A stretch of DNA of 18,471 nucleotides from contig CAUJFM010000215.1 of the NCBI GenBank assembly GCA_963169595.1, forward strand, positions 1 to 18,471, written 5' to 3'. The notes beneath the pieces are model-generated. The model saw nothing but the letters and a program-made list of their open reading frames with translations. It did not search any database and was not told the DNA's origin. Both the position numbers and the translations under genes were made by a program. This DNA comes from Bacteroidota bacterium (GTDB lineage: Bacteria; Bacteroidota; Bacteroidia; Flavobacteriales_F; PHOS-HE28). Positions 7,969 through 15,057 of the stretch are shown here, one piece after another; within the stretch, counting starts at the first letter, position 1, and each line of letters opens with the position of its first letter.

Positions 7969-9486
7969 ATGCAGCCCTTTTCGCGTGTCGTCAATATCGA
8001 CCCCTGGGAGTACCTCGTCCTTGTCATCTACATAGGGATCATCAGCATCGTCTATGCCCGGCGGAAGAACCTGGAGATCAGGAAGCACGATGAGTACCGC
8101 TACTACCTGTGGGGGTTGTATGCCAAGATCTTCGGAGGGGTCATCTTCACGCTGGTCTACATCTATTACTACGGGAATGGCGACACCCTGAGCTATTTCA
8201 ACGCCAGCGTGGTGCTCTGCAACCTGGCCAAGAGCGATCCGCTGACCTACCTGGAAGCGTTCTTCTCCGCGAACACGCCCGAGAACTACTGGCGCTTCTT
8301 CAATCACCGCACGGGGTATCCCCTCGAGTACGTCTATTTCGATGACAGGACCTACATCCTGGTCCGGTTCGTGAGCCTGTTGTCCCTGTTGTCCTTCAAC
8401 AGCATCCTGCTGTCGGTGGCCGTGGTGAGCACGGTGGCCTTCGGTGGCGTGTGGCATCTGTACCGCACGCTGGTCCGGTATTTCCCAAGCCTCAAGTGGC
8501 AGTTGGCTCTCGCTGTCCTGTTCTTCCCTTCGGTGGTGTTCTGGGGGTCGGGTATCATGAAGGACACCTTCACCTTCACCGGGCTTTGCTGGTTCATCTA
8601 TTCCCTGGACAACATCTTTTTCAGGAAGCGTGACATCTCCTCCTCGTGGTTCCATCTGGTGGTCTCCTCGGCCGTGATGGTGGCCATGAAGCCCTACGTG
8701 TTCATGATGATCGTGCCATCCGGCCTGCTCTGGGTCCTTTACTACCGGGTGAAACGGTTCCGGAACGCGTTCGTGCGATTGTTCTTCCTGCCCATGGCGT
8801 TGATGGCCATGGGGGGGGGGTCGTTCTTCATCCTCACCAAGCTCGAGGGCAGTCTGGGCAAGTTCTCGCTGAACCAGTCGCTGGATACGATCATCCTGGC
8901 CCAGGCCGACATGAAGCGCAGTGAGCAGTATGGCCGGAACTTCTTCGACCTGGGAGAGATCGAGGCCACCTGGGGGAGCGTCTTCTCGAAGTTCCCGCAG
9001 GCGGTGTTCGCCGGTCTTTACCGGCCGACACTGCTGGAGGTGAACAACGTGGTGATGCTGCTGACGGCCTTGGAGAACACCTTCCTGTTACTGATGACCC
9101 TGTATATCCTCTTCCGCGCCCGGATCGTGTTCCTGTTCACCCTGATCCTGCAGAACCCCATGCTGCAGATGTTCTACCTCTTCTCCATCAGTTACGCGTT
9201 CATGATCGCCATCACCACGCCCAACTTCGGTGCGATGGTGCGGTTCAAGATACCCTTGCTGCCGTTGTTCGTGGCCGCCTTGTTCATCACGCAGTTCATC
9301 CTGGACCGCCGCGCGCAAGCCTTGCGCCAAGGGCGCCCGTTCAGGTTCGAGGCCTATGAGAACGGCGAGCCACGCGGACCGATGCCACCGCCGGCCCAGC
9401 CGGTGGGCCGCAGACCCGTTAGGACACATCGCCCTCCCGGTGCAGGAGTTGCGGTGCCGCCACGTCCTGCTGGCGGTGCGGGTTGA
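7969..9486 (+). CDS. Multi-spanning membrane protein, putative polysaccharide polymerase or GT-C-like
   Basis: This is a polytopic membrane protein of 505 residues with about ten hydrophobic segments (first at 14-30 and 48-68, last near 400-445). Recognisable blocks are YYGNGDTLSYFNAS (67-80), YVYFDDRTYILVRF (121-134), FFPSVVFWGSGIMKDTFTF (185-203) and, near the C-terminus, MLQMFYLFSISYAF followed by VRFKIPLLPLFV. From memory, similar proteins occur in Bacteroidota glycan loci, usually as hypothetical proteins. The topology and an exposed loop after the second segment suggest a Wzy-like polymerase or a GT-C transferase using lipid-linked sugars, but I cannot assign the activity. The last 60 residues leave the membrane as a Pro/Arg/Gly-rich tail. 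Codons 281-284 hold a run of ten G (8811-8820). The 169 bases after the stop (9487-9655), before the convergent next gene, show no gene or clear terminator. Confidence 0.85.
   Translation: MQPFSRVVNIDPWEYLVLVIYIGIISIVYARRKNLEIRKHDEYRYYLWGLYAKIFGGVIFTLVYIYYYGNGDTLSYFNASVVLCNLAKSDPLTYLEAFFSANTPENYWRFFNHRTGYPLEYVYFDDRTYILVRFVSLLSLLSFNSILLSVAVVSTVAFGGVWHLYRTLVRYFPSLKWQLALAVLFFPSVVFWGSGIMKDTFTFTGLCWFIYSLDNIFFRKRDISSSWFHLVVSSAVMVAMKPYVFMMIVPSGLLWVLYYRVKRFRNAFVRLFFLPMALMAMGGGSFFILTKLEGSLGKFSLNQSLDTIILAQADMKRSEQYGRNFFDLGEIEATWGSVFSKFPQAVFAGLYRPTLLEVNNVVMLLTALENTFLLLMTLYILFRARIVFLFTLILQNPMLQMFYLFSISYAFMIAITTPNFGAMVRFKIPLLPLFVAALFITQFILDRRAQALRQGRPFRFEAYENGEPRGPMPPPAQPVGRRPVRTHRPPGAGVAVPPRPAGGAG
8811..8820 (+). 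repeat. G10 homopolymer tract inside a coding region
   Basis: Ten consecutive G bases form the end of one Met codon and three Gly codons (residues 281-284) of the polymerase-like protein. Loss of one G would bring a TGA in frame at 8870-8872; gain of one would bring a TGA at 8922-8924. Either change would remove the C-terminal 40 percent of the protein. Tracts of this kind mediate slipped-strand phase variation in other bacteria and are also common sites of sequencing error. Confidence 0.95.
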
Positions 9487-9655
9487 TGCGCACAGGTGCG
9501 GCAATAGGCCATGCGTGCGTTGGGGCCGGGTGAACGCCCATTACGCCAATTCGAAGAGCATGATCGGGATCGATGAAGCAGCGGAATAGCTGTTGCTCCA
9601 TGACAGACCGAGCGCCCTGCTAACGGTGTTCAAGCGGGCTGCCGTCAGCTGGTGC

Positions 9656-11113
9656 CTACCGGGTCCCTGAAGGCCCCTTGCCTTGGGAAATGGCGGACTG
9701 GATCCGCTCAAGAAGCGGAGGGAACTGGTGCGCATGGCCATCCCTGCGCTCGGCCGCCTCCAGCTCATGCAGCAGGTCCTGCACCGTATCGACCACTTTC
9801 AACGTGCCTGTTCCCAGATGCGGCTTGAAGATGTCCCTCGCATGCGGGTCGATGGAGATGCTCGGCACGCCATGCATGGCGGCATCCAGGATGACCGATG
9901 AGTACTGCGTCACATGCACATCGCAGTCCAGGGCATGGAACAGGGGCATTTCGGCCGGAGCGCTCACGTTCACATGGCCGAGAAGGCCATGTTCGGCCAG
10001 TGTTGCCAGGGCGTTGTCCTTGTCCGATGGACGGGTGGGGTGGGGCCTGACCAGCCACTGGTACACATCCTTGGTGGCCTTCATGGCCTCGATGATCACC
10101 GTTGGCAGCAGGTCGGGCAACGGCTCGGCCGTGTAGAGCACACGCTTGCGGCCTTGGTCCTTCCTGTTGTGTGGCCGGGCTGCAGGACCAGCGCCCTCAC
10201 GCAGCCATTCCATCCAAGGGCTGCCCAGGTGCAGGGCCACATGGGGTGAGCCCTGTGCCCAGTTGTTGATGTGCGTGGCGCTGGACGCATCCCAGCACCA
10301 GAAGACCGACGGCATCAGGCTGTATCCGACGGATGGCACCTTCGACCACGTGCCATAAGCGAGGTGGGCGTGCCCCTGAATGCCATGCTGCAGGTCGATG
10401 CAGGGTATCCCCATGGTCGAGCAAACGTGGCACAAGGCCATGTACTCCACCGAATACCAGCACACCAGGAACACGGCCCGTGGCTTTCGCCGGCGGAACA
10501 AACGCGAATAGAAGCGCACCAGTTGCTGCCAGGTGCGTACTTGGGCGCGGATGACCTGGATGCTTGGACGGGACCGGCCGGGAGGGAGCTTGTCGAGCAT
10601 CTCGCCGAGCTCCAGCTCGAAATCGTAGGTGGGCTTGGGGAGGCGCCAGAACAGCGAGGCATGGAACGCCTGAGGCCTGGAGATATCGATGCGCTCCACC
10701 TGGACCGCTCTGGGCAATGCGACATGCTTGCCACGCAAATGCTCGATGACCAGACTTCGCTTCCCTGAACCGCTCATGGCCCTGATCCAAGGGTCGGCGA
10801 ACTTGTCATGGATGGCGCCGGATAGTTCGATCAAATGGTCGTTCTCCGAGAAGTAGAGGAGGGTGTCACCACTCCACGGTCTTTTCTGGAGAACGAGGTC
10901 GAGCATGCCGTGAAGGAGCCATCCCAATCGTTCCGACAAGGGGAACAGGGCCGCATCAACGGCCTCTGCTTTGGGAAGTTCCTCACGCAGGACCTCCTCC
11001 CCGATCTTCTGCCTGATCAATGGCCAGATGCGTGCACCATCGAGCCACCAGTCGTTCACCGGGTGCTCATCTTCCAGCTTGTTCAGGAAGGCGACCAGCT
11101 CGCTTCTCGTCAT
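9656..11113 (-). CDS. GT-B-like surface glycan transferase, candidate nonulosonate transferase
   Basis: This is a soluble protein of 485 residues with no signal peptide. I do not recognise a named family over its full length. The N-terminus has NDWWLDGARIWPLIRQKIG (20-38), a start seen in uncharacterised glycan-cluster proteins. The C-terminal two-thirds looks like a GT-B fold: AVFLVCWYSVEYMALCH (213-229), CIDLQHGIQGHAH (238-250), VLYTAEPLPD (325-334), WLVRPHPTRP (353-362) and VTQYSSVILDAAMHGVPSI (401-419). The paired HP and SS motifs occur in polysialyltransferases, Kdo transferases and TagF-type polymerases, which bind CMP- or CDP-activated donors. Its position directly after the legionaminate genes on the same strand makes transfer of the nonulosonic acid an attractive, unproven role. 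It starts at the ATG at 11113 after a 147-base gap, which may hold its own promoter. Confidence 0.7.
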   Translation of the reverse strand: MTRSELVAFLNKLEDEHPVNDWWLDGARIWPLIRQKIGEEVLREELPKAEAVDAALFPLSERLGWLLHGMLDLVLQKRPWSGDTLLYFSENDHLIELSGAIHDKFADPWIRAMSGSGKRSLVIEHLRGKHVALPRAVQVERIDISRPQAFHASLFWRLPKPTYDFELELGEMLDKLPPGRSRPSIQVIRAQVRTWQQLVRFYSRLFRRRKPRAVFLVCWYSVEYMALCHVCSTMGIPCIDLQHGIQGHAHLAYGTWSKVPSVGYSLMPSVFWCWDASSATHINNWAQGSPHVALHLGSPWMEWLREGAGPAARPHNRKDQGRKRVLYTAEPLPDLLPTVIIEAMKATKDVYQWLVRPHPTRPSDKDNALATLAEHGLLGHVNVSAPAEMPLFHALDCDVHVTQYSSVILDAAMHGVPSISIDPHARDIFKPHLGTGTLKVVDTVQDLLHELEAAERRDGHAHQFPPLLERIQSAISQGKGPSGTR

Positions 11114-11203
11114 GGTCGTTATCCCCCGGAACTCAGCGTTCGCACACCGGTTCGGCCGGGATCGGATGCGCCTGGCAGGTGGCGTAGGAATGGGCTCATG
11201 GAG

Positions 11204-11211
11204 CGAACATA
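11204..11211 (-). promoter_or_regulatory. Weak candidate -7 element upstream of the GT-B-like gene
   Basis: On the minus strand, TATGTTCG differs from TAnnTTTG at one fixed base. It lies in a small AT-rich patch (AAAATATCC is adjacent) within GC-rich DNA, in the 147-base gap between the nucleotidyltransferase stop and the GT-B-like start. Just upstream on that strand is a short palindrome, GGCGTGGCACGCC (11224-11236), that could be a weak terminator or operator but has no U-run. Confidence 0.22.
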
Positions 11212-11260
11212 GGATATTTTACAGGCGTGCCACGCCGGTGCGTGCCAACCGCAGGCCATC

Positions 11261-12295
11261 CTATCCGTGGTCCCTTCGCGCACGCTGAAGGTCGTCGTGC
11301 TTCCCGATGTCCAGCCAGTAACCCGCCAACGGGAAGGCCACCAGCTTGTCCCCCTTGTCCAGCAGGTCCTGCACCAGGTCAGTGGCATTGTAGGCAAGGC
11401 CCTTCGGCACAAGCTGCGTCACCGCTCGTTGCATCATGTAGATCCCGGCGTTGCAGGGATAGGTCAACGTGGGCTTCTCCCGGAAGGACCGGATGCGGTC
11501 GCCCTCGAGGTCCATGACCGCATAGGGCAGGCCCACCTGATGCTCCTTGGTCGCCACGGCCATTCGTGCACCACTTTCCTTGAACCGCTGGTACATGCGG
11601 TCCAACGGGGCATCGGTGAGCAGGTCGCTGTTCATCAGCAGCAGCGTGTCGTGCATGGGCTCACCAAGCAGGGCCAATGCGCCTGCCGTGCCCAGTGGCA
11701 TGTCCTCATGCACGTACCGGATGTTCGTTCCGAAGCGACTGCCATCGCCGAGGTGGTCGATGATCTGCTCCTTGAGGTAGTTCACCGAGATGGACACGTT
11801 CCGGATGCCATGTCGCTTGACCAGCTCCAGCGTATGCTCAATGATCGGTCGGCCACCGACCTCGATGAGCGGCTTGGGTACCTCGTCGGTGAAGGGCCGG
11901 AGACGTTCACCCCGCCCACCGGCCATGATCAACGCCTCCACCGGAATGATGCTGCGCACCTCGTCGATGTCGACGATGCGCACCAGCCGCCCCGACCCGT
12001 CAACGATGGGCAGCAGATGGATGCCCAGGTCGCGTAGGGTCTGCAGTTGGTCGATGGCCTCGACACCATCCACCAGGCTGTACGGCCTGCGGTTCATGAT
12101 GTCCAGGATGGGGTCCGACAGGGTGTGGCCGCCGATCAATCCCCGTCGCACATCGCCATCGGTCACACTGCCAATGGGCCGTCCATCCGCATCAACGACG
12201 AAGAGCGTGAGCTTCGGGCCCGGGGCGTTCAGCCTTTCCAGGGCCTCCAGGATGGTGGCGCCGGTGGTGAGCAGGTGCTTATCGGTTCCGGTCAT
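11261..12295 (-). CDS. ptmE: CBS-domain nucleotidyltransferase, PtmE-like (GDP-glucosamine-type pyrophosphorylase)
   Basis: The protein has 344 residues in two parts. Residues 1-118 form a CBS-domain pair (FVVDADGRPIGSVTDGDVRR, then HLLPIVDGSGRLVRIVDIDE). Residues 120-344 form an NTP-transferase domain with ALIMAGGRGERLRPFTDEVP (121-140), the conserved Lys in PKPLIEVGGRPIIEH (140-154), the LGTAGAL loop (201-207), the metal-binding NSDLLTD (222-228) and AGYWLDIGKHDDL near the end. Size and domain order match Campylobacter PtmE, which makes GDP-glucosamine from GTP and glucosamine-1-phosphate for legionaminate synthesis. The CBS pair may sense a nucleotide. The gene overlaps legG by 17 bases. 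The ATG at 12295 is chosen because it begins the CBS region. Specificity for GTP over UTP or CTP cannot be proven here; a mannose-1-phosphate-type substrate is the main alternative. Confidence 0.85.
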   Translation of the reverse strand: MTGTDKHLLTTGATILEALERLNAPGPKLTLFVVDADGRPIGSVTDGDVRRGLIGGHTLSDPILDIMNRRPYSLVDGVEAIDQLQTLRDLGIHLLPIVDGSGRLVRIVDIDEVRSIIPVEALIMAGGRGERLRPFTDEVPKPLIEVGGRPIIEHTLELVKRHGIRNVSISVNYLKEQIIDHLGDGSRFGTNIRYVHEDMPLGTAGALALLGEPMHDTLLLMNSDLLTDAPLDRMYQRFKESGARMAVATKEHQVGLPYAVMDLEGDRIRSFREKPTLTYPCNAGIYMMQRAVTQLVPKGLAYNATDLVQDLLDKGDKLVAFPLAGYWLDIGKHDDLQRARRDHG

Positions 12296-13403
12296 GATGT
12301 CCGAAGTGGTCCTTGATGGCGGCCAGGATGCGTTGTGCCGCATGGCCATCGCCGTAGGGTGGACTGAAGGTGGGTATCGCCTCGTGTTCGATCCGGCCGA
12401 CCGCTTCGAGGATGGCCGATCGGTCCAGTTGGCATCGGTGGATGTTGGGGGTGATGATGCGGCCGGTCTGCCGCTCACCCAGGTCTATGACGGGCTTCGG
12501 GAAAAAGGATGCCTCCACGTAGCCGCTGCTGGAGTTCCCCAACATGAACGCACAATGCTTCATGGCGCTGAGGTAGCCCCGGGCGCCCATTGAATCCAGG
12601 CCCACGGCATTGTTCCCGGCCGCCACGAAACGCTGCCAGCGCTGGCGCAACTGGAGCCCATGCGTGTCGGCATTGGGCATGGTGATGAGCAGTTGATAGC
12701 GCTCCGCGAGCTGCTTCAACGCGGCCTCCAGTTCGTTCCACTGGTCCAGCTCATCATGGTCCCCGGCCGTTTCGGGGTGGAACGTGATCAGCACGGTGGG
12801 GCGGTCAAGGTCCACGCCAAAGCGTTCCCGTAGCTCTCCGGTGGAGAGGAACTGCATGGCGCGCAGGTTGTCGATGCTGAGCGCACCGGTGACGTGGACG
12901 TTCCGATCGGAACCGATGAGCTGTTCGACCCGTTGGGCATAGGGGGGCGCCGAGCAACAGTGCACCGTCGACATGTGGGTGATCGAGTGGCGCAGGGCGT
13001 TGTCGATCGCACCCATCGTGGTCTCGCCCCCGTGCAGATGCGTGATCGGGATCCCGAAGGGCAGGGCCGCCGCTACGGCGGCGAACATCTCATAGCGGTC
13101 GCCCAGGGCCACCACCATGTCCGGGCGATGGGCGTGCCAGTATGGGGCGAACTGCTGCATGGTGAGGCCGATGGCCATGGCAATGCCCTCCGCATCATCC
13201 GTTCCCAGCACGGGTTGCATCACGTGGGAAGGTGGATGGCCCGAGGCGATCACCTCGTTCAGGGTGTAGCCCAGGCGATGGTCGGCATGGGAGCCGAAGG
13301 CCACCAGCGACAGCTCCACCTCCGGATCGTCGCGCAGGGCCGCCAGCAAGGGCAGCTGGATGCCCAGGTCGGCGCGACTGCTCGTGAGCACGGTCACCTT
13401 CAT
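12279..13403 (-). CDS. neuC/legG: NeuC/LegG-type hydrolysing NDP-sugar 2-epimerase
   Basis: This enzyme removes the nucleotide while inverting C2 of an N-acetylated sugar, giving free ManNAc in sialic acid synthesis or 2,4-diacetamido-2,4,6-trideoxymannose in the legionaminate route. The protein has 374 residues, the usual length. Visible motifs are TSSRADLGIQLPLL (7-20), ALGDRYEM (99-106), ITHLHGGETTMGAIDNALRH (120-139), TFHPET (207-212), GNSSSGYVEASFF (289-301) and DLGERQTGRI (307-316). These define the GT-B-like hydrolysing epimerase family. Because LegB and LegC precede it, the trideoxy sugar is the more likely substrate. Its ATG overlaps the legI stop (ATGA, 13400-13403), and its own 3' end overlaps ptmE by 17 bases, which indicates translational coupling. 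Confidence 0.95.
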   Translation of the reverse strand: MKVTVLTSSRADLGIQLPLLAALRDDPEVELSLVAFGSHADHRLGYTLNEVIASGHPPSHVMQPVLGTDDAEGIAMAIGLTMQQFAPYWHAHRPDMVVALGDRYEMFAAVAAALPFGIPITHLHGGETTMGAIDNALRHSITHMSTVHCCSAPPYAQRVEQLIGSDRNVHVTGALSIDNLRAMQFLSTGELRERFGVDLDRPTVLITFHPETAGDHDELDQWNELEAALKQLAERYQLLITMPNADTHGLQLRQRWQRFVAAGNNAVGLDSMGARGYLSAMKHCAFMLGNSSSGYVEASFFPKPVIDLGERQTGRIITPNIHRCQLDRSAILEAVGRIEHEAIPTFSPPYGDGHAAQRILAAIKDHFGHHDRNR

Positions 13404-14422
13404 GCCATGTCGGTTGGGCGCAACAAATGACCTGCGGGAAGATCGTGCCGAACGGTCCTCCCCAGCACGTCATCCAAGCGCATGGGGGAGATGCCCGAGC
13501 CGGGACGCAGCATCACCAGGTCATCGGCTGTGAGCTGACGACCGGATGGCACGGCACGGGCCAGGTGGATGCTCCGGCGTGCGATGTCCATGTTCCGCTG
13601 TTCGCTGGGCGATGGCTCCTTCCTGGCAGAGCCCAGGGCCAGTTCAATGTTGCGGATGGCGCGCACCATGGCCTTGAGCTCATCGGGTTCGATCGAGGCG
13701 CGATGGTCGGGACCAGGCATGGTGCGGTCCAGAGTGATGTGCTTTTCGATCACCCGTGCGCCGAGGGCCACTGCGGCGATGGGCACCTCGATCCCCTCGG
13801 TGTGGTCGCTGTATCCCACCTCCGTTCCGAACTCATCGGCAAGGGTCCGCATGGCACGCAGGTTCACGTCGGCCATGGGGGTGGGGTACTCGGTATTGCA
13901 GTGCAGCAGGGTGATCCGTTCGCGGCTGGCACCGGCCTGCAACACCACATCCAAGGCATCGCGCACGTCCTGCAGGGTGCACATGCCGGTGCTGATGATG
14001 AGCCGTTCGAAGACCCGGGCCATTGCTTGGAGATAGGGCTTGTTGGTGATCTCGCCGCTCGGCACTTTCCCCGTTCCGATGCCGAGCCCCCGGAGCAGGT
14101 CGATGCTCTCCAGGTCGAACGGAGTGGAAAGGAAGGCGATCCCGTTCTGCGCACAGTGGGCCAGCAGCGCACGGTGGTCGTCGGGCGTCAGCTCCAGTCG
14201 GCGTACCATGTCCAACTGGCTTTCATCGGCACCGGTGGTGCGTTGCTGGTAGTCGGCCTTCGGGGCGCCAGGTGCCACCAGCCGGTCGGCCCGGAAGGTC
14301 TGGAACTTCACCACATCGGCCCCTGCTTGGGCTGCTGCTTCGACCAGGCGGCATGCGGTGTCCAGGCTGCCGTTGTGGTTGACACCGGCCTCTGCGATGA
14401 TCAAGGTCCTGGAGGGTCGCAT
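13400..14422 (-). CDS. neuB/legI: NeuB/LegI-type nonulosonic acid synthase
   Basis: The enzyme condenses phosphoenolpyruvate with a six-carbon amino sugar to form a nine-carbon nonulosonate. The protein has 340 residues. The TIM barrel shows IIAEAGVNHNGSLD (8-21), VVKFQTF (37-43), FLSTPFDL (97-104), GKVPSGEITN (118-127), HCNTEYPTPMADVNLRAM (174-191), GYSDHTEG (203-210), IEKHITLDRTMPGPDH (225-240) with the metal and PEP ligands, and a C-terminal SAF (antifreeze-like) domain from about residue 282 that closes the active site of the partner subunit. The NTEYPTP form resembles legionaminate synthases more than the NxYPTP of plain sialate synthases, which agrees with the LegB and LegC neighbours; this is from memory of the families. 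The ATG at 14422 overlaps the acyltransferase stop as TGATG; an in-frame TTG one codon upstream is less likely. Confidence 0.95.
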   Translation of the reverse strand: MRPSRTLIIAEAGVNHNGSLDTACRLVEAAAQAGADVVKFQTFRADRLVAPGAPKADYQQRTTGADESQLDMVRRLELTPDDHRALLAHCAQNGIAFLSTPFDLESIDLLRGLGIGTGKVPSGEITNKPYLQAMARVFERLIISTGMCTLQDVRDALDVVLQAGASRERITLLHCNTEYPTPMADVNLRAMRTLADEFGTEVGYSDHTEGIEVPIAAVALGARVIEKHITLDRTMPGPDHRASIEPDELKAMVRAIRNIELALGSARKEPSPSEQRNMDIARRSIHLARAVPSGRQLTADDLVMLRPGSGISPMRLDDVLGRTVRHDLPAGHLLRPTDMA

Positions 14423-15057
14423 CAATTGGTCCGTGCTGGTTGACCGATCGCGATGGCACCATCAGGCACATCCCTCAGTACCAGGGCACCCGCGCCCACG
14501 ATGCAGCGCTGCCCGATGCTCACCCCTTGGAGCACGATGGCTCCGCTGCCGACAAGGCTTCCTTCACCCACTCGGCAGCCACCATTGACGATGGCGCCGG
14601 TGGCGATGTGGCAAAGGTCCCCGATGATGGAGTCGTGCTCAACAAGTGCGGCGGTATTGATGATGCCATGGCCACCGATCCCGGCGTTGGTGTTCACCAC
14701 GGCATTGTGCCCGATGAAGCAGCCGGGGCCGAGCGTTGCGCCGATGGCGATCCGCGCCGTGGGCGACACGACCGTTGCGAGCTCACCACCGGCGGCCCGG
14801 ACGAGGTCGGCCAGGCGCATGCGCAACGAGGCATCCCGCACCTGGCCCGCCGTGATCAGAAAGCGGTGCCCTTCAGCGGCAAGTCGGGGTATGAGGTCAT
14901 CATCCCCGATGATCCGATGCCCCAGCACCTCCGAGCCGATCTGGTCCTTTCGGTCCAGGATGCCGGCAATGCGCCACCGGCCTTCCATGGTGATCACATC
15001 CAAGGCCGATCGGCAATGACCGCCCCCGCCAATGAGTATGAGCCGGCTTTCGGTCAT
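14422..15057 (-). CDS. neuD/legH: NeuD/LegH/PglD-type sugar N-acyltransferase
   Basis: The protein has 211 residues. Residues 1-95 form an N-terminal Rossmann-like PglD domain that binds the nucleotide sugar (RLILIGGGGHCRSALDVI, 5-22), and a left-handed beta-helix of hexapeptide repeats follows (IGATLGPGCFIGHNAVVN onward). H141 in ALVEHDSIIGD aligns with the catalytic His of PglD, and CHIATGAIVNGG follows. In the legionaminate pathway this enzyme acetylates the 4-amino group made by LegC, using acetyl-CoA; other acyl donors are possible and would alter the final sugar. It overlaps legC upstream (ATGA, 15054-15057) and legI downstream (TGATG). Length and domain order are complete. NeuD-type O-acetylation of sialate is the alternative role, less likely given LegB and LegC. 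Confidence 0.92.
   Translation of the reverse strand: MTESRLILIGGGGHCRSALDVITMEGRWRIAGILDRKDQIGSEVLGHRIIGDDDLIPRLAAEGHRFLITAGQVRDASLRMRLADLVRAAGGELATVVSPTARIAIGATLGPGCFIGHNAVVNTNAGIGGHGIINTAALVEHDSIIGDLCHIATGAIVNGGCRVGEGSLVGSGAIVLQGVSIGQRCIVGAGALVLRDVPDGAIAIGQPARTN

Noticed and set aside
7798..8655. N-terminal extension of the GT2 open frame by 286 codons
   Set aside because: The extension is antisense to the polymerase-like gene, and GT2 proteins begin at the ISVIMPAFN strand, which fits the ATG at 7797.
9487..9655. Search for a terminator or small RNA in the convergent gap
   Set aside because: No stable inverted repeat with a T-run and no conserved RNA pattern could be seen by eye.
11119..11199. 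A 26-codon frame (MSPFLRHLPG start) in the gap upstream of the GT-B-like gene, as a possible leader peptide
   Set aside because: It has no obvious ribosome-binding site, no regulatory codon run and no attenuator hairpin; chance is sufficient.
11224..11236. Palindrome GGCGTGCCACGCC as a terminator for the ptmE-like gene
   Set aside because: The stem is short with a tiny loop and is not followed by a T-run on the minus strand.
13400..14422. Plain sialic acid (Neu5Ac) pathway based on NeuB and NeuC alone
   Set aside because: LegB, LegC and a PtmE-like protein in the same operon indicate a 5,7-diamino nonulosonate instead.
13427..14443. A 338-codon open frame on the plus strand opposite neuB/legI
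   Set aside because: The NeuB motifs on the minus strand are complete; the plus-strand frame has no family features.
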